Origin: Clostridiales bacterium
Lineage (GTDB): Bacteria > Bacillota > Clostridia > Lachnospirales > JAITVM01
NCBI GenBank assembly: GCA_031285815.1
Contig: JAITVM010000175.1
Span: forward strand, 1 to 11,353
Direction of reading: 5' to 3'
Length of the DNA stretch: 11,353 bases
The notes beneath the pieces were generated by a model. That model saw only the letters and a program-made list of their open reading frames with translations, searched no databases and had not been told where the DNA came from. The position numbers were made by a program, and so were the translations under genes. Positions 6,869 to 11,353 of the stretch are shown piece after piece; position 1 is the stretch's first letter; each line of letters begins with the position of its first letter.

Positions 6869-7123
6869 TTAATTACTCTCTATCTCATCAAAATTTATGG
6901 GCAATAAAGGTTTTTTTTGCGGCAGTTCAAAAACAGCTTGCCTATTTTGAATATCTGTAATGCTAACCGCTTTATCTTCGCCCTCAAAAACATCCATCAT
7001 ATATCTAAAAGCAAATGCCGACCCAATTATAAACAGTACTATGACAAAAATTATGTAATTATTTTTTTTCGGGTAGAGCTTTTTGTTCCTTTTTTTCTTC
7101 CACTTAGATTCTTTTTTTTTCAT
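6869..7123 (-). CDS. Small lysine-rich single-pass membrane protein
   Basis: An 84-residue protein I cannot assign to a named family. The first 20 residues hold 12 lysines or arginines, residues 23-39 (YIIFVIVLFIIGSAFAF) form one transmembrane helix, and the remaining 45 residues are mixed and acidic. By the positive-inside rule the N-terminus should be cytosolic and the tail outside. A strong GAGGAAGGAAG site precedes the ATG. It is the first gene after a well-defined promoter and is followed four bases later by tcdA, then HAD. There is no obvious functional link between a membrane peptide and tRNA modification, so it may simply share transcription. The long A-run coding the lysines makes this gene sensitive to slippage, but the frame is intact. 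Confidence 0.75.
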   Translation of the reverse strand: MKKKESKWKKKRNKKLYPKKNNYIIFVIVLFIIGSAFAFRYMMDVFEGEDKAVSITDIQNRQAVFELPQKKPLLPINFDEIESN

Positions 7124-7173
7124 ATGATACTTCCTTCCTCAGGATAAAACGCTTATATCCTATATAGTTTTAT

Positions 7174-7202
7174 ATTATAACAATTATATGCAGCACTATC
7201 AA
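7174..7202 (-). promoter_or_regulatory. Sigma-A promoter of the membrane protein-tcdA-HAD unit
   Basis: On the minus strand TTGATA (7202-7197), a 17-base spacer and TATAAT (7179-7174) give a near-consensus promoter. It is about 50 bases upstream of the start codon at 7123. It lies just downstream of the mini-gene terminator at 7234-7254, so the three-gene unit is transcribed independently. Confidence 0.83.
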
Positions 7203-7233
7203 TGCCAATGAACCAGCTATTTTCACTATGCAC

Positions 7234-7254
7234 AAAAAAAAGCGCCAAAGGCGC
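7234..7254 (-). terminator. Rho-independent terminator of the 27-residue mini-gene
   Basis: On the minus strand GCGCC (7254-7250) pairs with GGCGC (7246-7242) around a three-base loop and is followed by eight Ts (7241-7234). The stem is short but all G-C, and it begins five bases after the mini-gene's stop codon. Confidence 0.8.
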
Positions 7255-7259
7255 CCTTG

Positions 7260-7343
7260 TTACTCTGTTTCTGTGGCAGTAGATTTGTCCCTGATAGCTT
7301 TAGGGTCTTTCTTTGCTTTTTTTTCATTCCTATTTTTAGCCAC
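7260..7343 (-). CDS. 27-residue lysine-rich mini-protein, GTG start
   Basis: A short gene with GTG at 7343-7341 and TAA at 7262-7260. GAGGAG lies eight bases upstream, and a dedicated terminator begins five bases after the stop, so it looks like a complete transcription unit. The product begins MAKNRNEKKAKKDPKAIRDK and ends in a short Ser/Thr/Glu tail. It is hydrophilic, has no cysteine or aromatic residue, and has no membrane segment. It resembles in style the very small basic proteins of Firmicutes, such as minor small acid-soluble spore proteins, but I cannot match it to a family. An ATG within the ribosome site opens another frame, which lacks its own good ribosome site. No strong promoter was found; TATATT upstream is a weak -10 candidate. 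Confidence 0.6.
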   Translation of the reverse strand: MAKNRNEKKAKKDPKAIRDKSTATETE

Positions 7344-7462
7344 GCAATCATCTCCTCAGTTTTATAATCAGAATATACTATTATTATTAATAAAATCTAA
7401 AAATAAATTCATAATTTCAAAATATTGTTATTTTTTGGTTGCATTTATTATTTGGACAGGAT

Positions 7463-7485
7463 AAAAAAACACACCCGCAGGTGTG
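7463..7485 (-). terminator. Rho-independent terminator of the lipoprotein gene
   Basis: On the minus strand CACACC (7485-7480) pairs with GGTGTG (7475-7470) around a four-base loop, then seven Ts follow (7469-7463). It lies 24 bases after the lipoprotein stop codon. Confidence 0.88.
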
Positions 7486-7509
7486 CATATAATCTGGTAT
7501 TATATATAG

Positions 7510-7995
7510 TTAAAACTTCTGTTTATAACTTTTGCTAAATGTCTCATTATTCATATTGCTAAAAATATCACCAACTGTTTGGCCGTTTTCGTCTAGCACA
7601 GTTAGGGTTTTATAAATAGTCTGCGTAGTAGCGTCCATTTCAAACAGCAAAGTTTCCTCGCCAGATTTTACCTGGATCTGGAATGCCGAGCCTGAAACAA
7701 AGAAGCTGACCAACTCGTATTCATAAGGCAAATCTGTAGTTATTAGGGCCTTAAATTCTTCTTCGGTAAAAATTTTGCTCCCCTCTTCTGATTCCGCTAC
7801 GGCCTTTACATCCGCATGTGCGGCTAAAGACTCAAAAAACTTCCGCTCTTCCTCTGAGATAAGTATCTTTGGCGCTTCAGCAACTGCCTGCTCTTGAGTA
7901 AGGTCCTTACTAAGGTATGGTATCTCTTTACAAGCGCCCAGGCTTAATATAGATATAATCGATACTGCAAATAATGTACATATTCTTTTCAACAT
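7510..7995 (-). CDS. Putative lipoprotein of unknown function
   Basis: A 161-residue exported protein. MLKR, a hydrophobic stretch (5-20) and the lipobox L19-G20-A21-C22 predict lipid attachment at C22 and a location on the outer face of the membrane. The mature part has an acidic helical stretch (about 36-80, with RKFFESLAAHADV and a following EEEFKAL) and then a likely beta-rich part with FQIQVKSGEETLLFEMD, whose alternating pattern suggests a small sheet domain. I recognise no named family. I start at ATG 7995 because GGAGG lies five bases before it; the upstream in-frame ATG at 8007 overlaps that site. It has its own promoter and terminator and lies downstream of the XRE-desulfoferrodoxin gene without an obvious functional link. 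Confidence 0.82.
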   Translation of the reverse strand: MLKRICTLFAVSIISILSLGACKEIPYLSKDLTQEQAVAEAPKILISEEERKFFESLAAHADVKAVAESEEGSKIFTEEEFKALITTDLPYEYELVSFFVSGSAFQIQVKSGEETLLFEMDATTQTIYKTLTVLDENGQTVGDIFSNMNNETFSKSYKQKF

Positions 7996-8040
7996 ATGAA
8001 CCTCCATTTATTTAATCGCCTTTATTAATTCACATGGATT

Positions 8041-8068
8041 ATTATACACTATTTTGCGGCTTTGGAAA
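8041..8068 (-). promoter_or_regulatory. Likely promoter of the lipoprotein gene
   Basis: On the minus strand TTTCCA (8068-8063, four of six matches to the -35 consensus), a 16-base spacer and a perfect TATAAT (8046-8041). The start codon is at 7995, giving a leader of about 40 bases. The -10 is strong and the -35 is weak. Confidence 0.55.
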
Positions 8069-8113
8069 CATTAAATTTTCGTACATGCAAACTCAAATCA
8101 TCATAATGATTTA

Positions 8114-8695
8114 TTAGCTATAGTTAAAAAAACCATGGCTACTGCACGCATAATATATTTTTGCACCCCTTACCCTTGGCATACGCACAAAGCCCCCCTG
8201 TTCCGGGTAAAGCTTTATAATCAAAACCCTGTCGCTTGAGGCACAGGCTATAAAACTTATATAATGCCCTTTATCCATAGGGTGGCTAAAAGTGGCATAT
8301 AACTCGCCTTCTATATCTTCAATTTCTATTTTATGCGCTTCATCCGCAGGCTCAGGGGTTAGCGGCATAAGCTTCCGGCCACAACACGAGATATCTGCCT
8401 CTGTAGTAGATGTTAGGATATTACCACAAGTGCCGCAGGTATAAAATTTTATTTTTTTCATATTTCCACCATCCAAATCATTAGACTCTAAATCCCCCAC
8501 CAATATTTTTTCTACATTTACATTTAATATTTTTGCAAGCTCTTTCAATAGTGATACATCGGGGAACCCTAGCCCCCGTTCCCATTTCGAAATAGCTTTG
8601 TCGCTTATATTCATTGCGTCGGCTAGCTGCTTTTGTGTCAGGCCCCTCTCCTTGCGTAAACCGAGGATTAGTTTCCCTGCTTTTTTGCAATCCAT
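8114..8695 (-). CDS. XRE-type DNA-binding domain fused to desulfoferrodoxin (superoxide reductase-like)
   Basis: A 193-residue fusion. Residues 5-62 are an XRE helix-turn-helix (LTQKQLADAMNISDKAISKW at 19-38). After a Gly/Asp-rich linker, residues 79-112 form a desulforedoxin-type iron site with C87-x-x-C90 and C104-C105. Residues 119-193 match a superoxide-reductase domain, and each ligand of that non-haem iron has a counterpart: H121, H138 (in HPM), H144 (in GHYISF), C184 and H187 (in ACSSHG). In true enzymes a lysine usually precedes the first ligand histidine; here it is A120 with K122 after it, so catalysis is uncertain. A redox- or superoxide-sensing regulator is a reasonable inference. 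I start at ATG 8695, which has GAGG and GGGAG upstream; the ATG at 8722 has no such site. A perfect palindrome lies about 50 bases upstream of this start. There is no terminator with a T-run, only a small hairpin (8095-8112). Confidence 0.9.
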   Translation of the reverse strand: MDCKKAGKLILGLRKERGLTQKQLADAMNISDKAISKWERGLGFPDVSLLKELAKILNVNVEKILVGDLESNDLDGGNMKKIKFYTCGTCGNILTSTTEADISCCGRKLMPLTPEPADEAHKIEIEDIEGELYATFSHPMDKGHYISFIACASSDRVLIIKLYPEQGGFVRMPRVRGAKIYYACSSHGFFNYS

Positions 8696-8742
8696 AACTC
8701 CCACCTCATCATATTTAATCATATTTTATATACCTAATGCAA

Positions 8743-8757
8743 TAAACGGCCCGTTTA
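8743..8757. promoter_or_regulatory. Perfect palindrome, candidate operator of the XRE-desulfoferrodoxin gene
   Basis: TAAACGG (8743-8749), a central C and CCGTTTA (8751-8757) form a 15-base perfect palindrome, 48 bases upstream of the start codon. XRE dimers bind such short symmetric sites, so autoregulation is likely but inferred. No T-run follows it on either strand, which argues against a terminator. A TATAAA/TATGAT region lies between it and the gene, but no clear -35 was found. Confidence 0.6.
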
Positions 8758-8776
8758 GTTAGGGCAAATATAGCAT

Positions 8777-8802
8777 AAAAAAACAGGCGTTTAATAAACG
8801 CC
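8777..8802 (-). terminator. Rho-independent terminator of the polysaccharide deacetylase gene
   Basis: On the minus strand GGCGTTT (8802-8796) pairs perfectly with AAACGCC (8792-8786) around a three-base loop, with seven Ts at 8783-8777. It lies six bases after the stop codon. Confidence 0.88.
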
Positions 8803-8808
8803 CATCCC

Positions 8809-9675
8809 TTAACCTTTAATTTGCCCTGATTTAATACAGCTTTCAATTTCAGCTTCCCATTTAGCAATCCGGGTATTAAGGTTCATACCATGCGGCCGGA
8901 CAATCCTCCCAACACGGTACAATTCATCCGGCTCCCCATTAAATTTATTAAGTATCTGATGGGAAATTAAAATTGCTGAATAGCCGCTATCTTTTAAATA
9001 ACCTTTTAATGAATCATCAAAACATCCAAACGGGCATGTAAAAGCATCTGGCTTTGCACCCAAATGTTCCTTAAACGCGGCATTTATTTTTTCTATATCT
9101 TCAAAAAGTATTTTTTTATACTCTTCTTCAGATTCCGACTTCTTTTTTAGTGCCCCGCTGCGCTTTCTTGTATTATGCATATCATATGTGTGGCTTAAAA
9201 ATTCGCCCACTCCAGAATTCCTCATCTCTTTAACTTCATCCCAAGAGACATAAGCATAATCCACATTCATATCTATGCCTTCTTGGGAATACCTATCTGT
9301 AAATTCCCCGACTATAGAAAAACATGCTTTCATATCATGTTCTTTAAGGATTGGGTATGCATAAATATAATCGCTTTGAAAGCCGTCATCAAATGTTATC
9401 ATAACTGGTTTATCCGGCATTTTTTTGCCTTTTTTAGCATAATTAATCAGGTCAGAAACTGTTACTGACGTGTACCCTTTGCTTTTTAAAAGTTTCAGGT
9501 CGTTTTCAAATTCAGTAGGCGTTATAACATATTCGCCAAGCCTCGAATTTTTTTCCGAGATTTGATGATACATTAGTACAGGCAAATATAATTTTCTGAC
9601 CTTTTTAGCCTGTAAAACCGGTTGCGGGGATAAGATAAAAAAAATAGATATAAACAAAAATAATTTTTTCCTCAT
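8809..9675 (-). CDS. Secreted polysaccharide deacetylase (CE4, NodB homology)
   Basis: A 288-residue enzyme that removes acetyl groups from N-acetylated cell-wall or capsular sugars outside the membrane. Residues 1-22 form a signal peptide (basic MRKK, hydrophobic core, LQA before the likely cut). The domain opens with LPVLMYHQIS (31-40). The NodB motifs follow: TFDDG (94-98) with D96/D97, SHTYDMH (161-167) with metal ligands H162 and H167, and FTCPFG (212-217), where the more usual P-Y-G is P-F-G. A charged helical insert (about 170-205) separates motifs two and three. Length is typical of the short secreted group. The ribosome site is weak (AGAAG), and a TATAAT about 50 bases upstream lacks a good -35. 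Single gene with its own terminator; the exact glycan is unknown. Confidence 0.93.
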   Translation of the reverse strand: MRKKLFLFISIFFILSPQPVLQAKKVRKLYLPVLMYHQISEKNSRLGEYVITPTEFENDLKLLKSKGYTSVTVSDLINYAKKGKKMPDKPVMITFDDGFQSDYIYAYPILKEHDMKACFSIVGEFTDRYSQEGIDMNVDYAYVSWDEVKEMRNSGVGEFLSHTYDMHNTRKRSGALKKKSESEEEYKKILFEDIEKINAAFKEHLGAKPDAFTCPFGCFDDSLKGYLKDSGYSAILISHQILNKFNGEPDELYRVGRIVRPHGMNLNTRIAKWEAEIESCIKSGQIKG

Positions 9676-9859
9676 TTGCTTCTGCAGGTAAAAACCGGCA
9701 ACTAGTCACCTCTTTTTATTTAGTATCTAATTATATTCCCCTTAATTCTGCTTCTTATGAACAAATTTTAAAAACAGGCCATCCATTAAATATCAACATA
9801 TTAACCATTTGCTACAAATTATCATAATACGCCTAAATCCCCAGCTTATTTTTTAGGGC

Positions 9860-10546
9860 CTAATCAAAATCATTTATACTTATATCCATATATAAATTAG
9901 TATTAATTTCGATATCGATGTTCTCCCGCCAACGGTTATATTCCCTATCAAAAAATATTTTTTTCTGCCCATCCACATATTCAGAATAGGCTTGCTGGCG
10001 TAGCCATTCTTGGCTAATGCCACCACCGCTATAATTAGCTTCAAAATATTCTGTAAAGCCGCCCTCGCTAACCACAACATTTTTAGTAATGCTTTCAAAC
10101 AGTTTTAAGTATAAAGCATTTTCTTCGCTTATCTTATTAATTTCATTTTCAGATAGCGAAATCTTGCGGATAACCTCATCCGGCACATTTTTGCTAAGCG
10201 AGTTTTTATAAAGCATAACTTTATCATTATCTTCTGGGGTTAATAAAATATTTCTTTTTTTTGCTTCTATATTGCTTATTTTGACAAGGCATAATGTCTC
10301 AAAGGCATTTTGTTTTGCTATCTCTTCTGCCGACATATCGTCAAAATCAACTTTCCAGATTTCTACAGAGCCCGTTTCCTCAAAACGCTTTTTTTCTTCA
10401 TATAGGTATAACTTATATTCTTTTTCAGAAACAAGCTCATTAGAGATATTGGCCACAGAATGGGCCTTTGTTATGCTTCTATATGCAATAAACCCACATA
10501 CAGAAATAATAATAGCTGTTACTGCTAGGATAATAATTTTCTTCAT
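9860..10546 (-). CDS. Membrane-anchored SurA-N-like protein without a rotamase domain
   Basis: A 228-residue protein with an N-terminal hydrophobic anchor (about 4-22) and a helical exterior. The segment VANISNELVSEKEYKLYLYE (31-50) followed by AEEIAKQNAFETLCLVKISN (73-92) and 'EAKKRNILLTPED' (94-106) follows the layout of the SurA N-terminal chaperone domain (PrsA/SurA-type foldases): 'x-I-N-g-e-x-I-s', then the Q-A-x-e-x-L helix and A-x-x-x-g-I. No parvulin (peptidyl-prolyl isomerase) domain follows; the C-terminal part (about 160-228) is acidic and Asn-rich. I start at ATG 10546 because AGGTGGG sits about seven bases upstream; the earlier in-frame GTG overlaps that site. Foldase-like genes downstream of mfd are a layout I recall in Firmicutes, which supports the assignment. 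A weak hairpin (9831-9859) without a T-run follows the stop. Confidence 0.72.
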   Translation of the reverse strand: MKKIIILAVTAIIISVCGFIAYRSITKAHSVANISNELVSEKEYKLYLYEEKKRFEETGSVEIWKVDFDDMSAEEIAKQNAFETLCLVKISNIEAKKRNILLTPEDNDKVMLYKNSLSKNVPDEVIRKISLSENEINKISEENALYLKLFESITKNVVVSEGGFTEYFEANYSGGGISQEWLRQQAYSEYVDGQKKIFFDREYNRWRENIDIEINTNLYMDISINDFD

Positions 10547-10646
10547 GAGGCCCACCTACCAAATAATTATGCCCCTGGCCATAAACCATCAAAACAGCCC
10601 CTTTTAAACAACATTAGTATTATGGGCCGCTTTACAGGTAGCATTG

Positions 10647-11353
10647 CTACAGTTTACTTATAATCTGCCTCAACTCTTTTATGTCTAGCTTCTTGTCCTC
10701 ATCGGCCATATAATTTAGATAAGGCTGGAGCTTTGATGAAAATATAAGTTTGCCCTTATATTCAACAAGCATAGCCTTAAGCCTAAAAATGTCCACATTT
10801 GCATCCGGCTTAAACGACATTGTAATTATTGAGTTTTTTTGAATTATAGAAATTATTCCTTTTTCATGTGCTTCAGATTTAGTAATTGCTATGTCTAAAA
10901 GGTTTTGGACCTGTGCTGGGAGGTCCCCATACCGGTCTTCTATCTCTTCTTGTATATCATCATAATCATTATCGTCTTTAATAAGGGAAATCTTTTTATA
11001 AATCTCTAGTTTTTGTTCTTCATTTTTAATATAGCTGCCTGGTATGAATGCGCTTATACTTATATCTATTAATGTTTCGAAATCTTCGCTTATGCTCTCG
11101 CCCTTAAGGCGGCGTACCTCTTCATCTAAAAGCTTGCAATACAGGTCGTAGCCAACTGCATCCATATACCCATGCTGCTCTGAGCCTAACAGGTTGCCTG
11201 CACCCCGTATCTCTAAATCCCGCATCGCAATCTTAAAGCCTGAGCCAAACTCAGTAAACTCGCGGATAGTTTGCAGCCTTTTTTCAGAAACTTCATTTAA
11301 CACCTTATCTTTACGGTACATAAGGTAAGCATAGGCTATCCTTGTTGACCTGC
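10647..11353 (-). CDS. mfd: Transcription-repair coupling factor Mfd, C-terminal part (runs off window)
   Basis: The last 234 residues of Mfd, which removes stalled RNA polymerase at DNA lesions and recruits the UvrABC excision machinery. The fragment begins inside helicase motif VI (RSTRIAYAYL) and continues into the TRG translocation region with FTEFGSGFKIAMRDLEIRGA and the diagnostic GNLLGSEQHGYMD. The rest is the C-terminal D7 domain (DISISAFIPGSYI, then KISLIKDDNDYDDIQEEIED and RYGDLPAQVQNLLDIA), which restrains the motor until it meets a lesion complex. The frame continues through the right edge, so the N-terminal part lies outside. Stop is TAG at 10649-10647. No terminator follows; the 100-base gap to the SurA-like gene holds no good promoter either, so the two may be cotranscribed. 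Confidence 0.97.
   Translation of the reverse strand, partial: RSTRIAYAYLMYRKDKVLNEVSEKRLQTIREFTEFGSGFKIAMRDLEIRGAGNLLGSEQHGYMDAVGYDLYCKLLDEEVRRLKGESISEDFETLIDISISAFIPGSYIKNEEQKLEIYKKISLIKDDNDYDDIQEEIEDRYGDLPAQVQNLLDIAITKSEAHEKGIISIIQKNSIITMSFKPDANVDIFRLKAMLVEYKGKLIFSSKLQPYLNYMADEDKKLDIKELRQIISKL

Noticed and set aside
8095..8112. Hairpin AAATCAT-CATA-ATGATTT after the XRE-desulfoferrodoxin gene as a terminator
   Set aside because: It is AT-rich and has no T-run; at best a weak stem between two genes.
8481..8690. 69-residue minus-strand open frame inside the XRE coding region
   Set aside because: It is an alternate frame within a strongly conserved helix-turn-helix gene, with no independent start signal.
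10637..10650. Hairpin GTAGC-ATT-GCTAC at the end of mfd as a terminator
   Set aside because: The stem is only five bases and no T-run follows on the minus strand.
1..11353. CRISPR array, tRNA, rRNA, riboswitch or phage module
   Set aside because: No regularly spaced repeats, no tRNA-like or rRNA sequence, and no recognisable riboswitch core was seen. Gaps between genes are short and filled with terminators, promoters or a mini-gene.

Overview
The window looks like a piece of chromosome from a low-GC, Gram-positive anaerobe of the class Clostridia, probably Lachnospirales-like. The evidence is AT-rich DNA, strong GGAGG-type ribosome binding sites, many short rho-independent hairpins with T-runs, a lipoprotein, a SipW-type signal peptide, a desulfoferrodoxin-type domain (an anaerobe's oxygen-defence protein) and an mfd gene followed by a SurA-like gene, an order I recall from Firmicutes. 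This is inference from gene content; no marker gene fixes the species.

Layout, left to right. Positions 1-240 hold the 3' tail of a probable transposase and a two-way terminator. Next, on the minus strand, come a VOC/glyoxalase-like protein (249-617) and a MarR-type repressor with a very histidine-rich tail (788-1390). The repressor's near-consensus promoter is bracketed by two copies of one operator. On the plus strand follow exodeoxyribonuclease III (1656-2411) and a 617-residue membrane-anchored surface protein with prealbumin/SpaA-like segments (2559-4412). That gene runs head-on into a minus-strand gene for a SipW-signal, TasA/camelysin-like exported protein (4491-5162).

From there to the end everything is on the minus strand. 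A three-gene unit read from about 7200 down to 5271 encodes a small lysine-rich single-pass membrane protein, the tRNA t6A dehydratase TcdA and a Cof-type HAD phosphatase. It has a clear promoter and a weak terminator. Upstream of it are a 27-residue lysine-rich GTG-start mini-gene (7260-7343), a lipoprotein (7510-7995), an XRE regulator fused to a complete desulfoferrodoxin (8114-8695) with a perfect palindrome upstream, a secreted CE4 polysaccharide deacetylase (8809-9675), a SurA-N-like membrane-anchored protein without a rotamase domain (9860-10546), and the C-terminal part of Mfd, which runs off the window.

Most genes are housekeeping (DNA repair: xth, mfd; tRNA modification: tcdA) or cell-surface functions, each with its own terminator. 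I see no CRISPR array, phage block, tRNA or rRNA. The most unusual items are the DNA-binding/superoxide-reductase-like fusion, which has an internal start site and its own palindrome; the His-rich MarR repressor with a fully readable autoregulatory site; and the convergent pair of unrecognised surface proteins.
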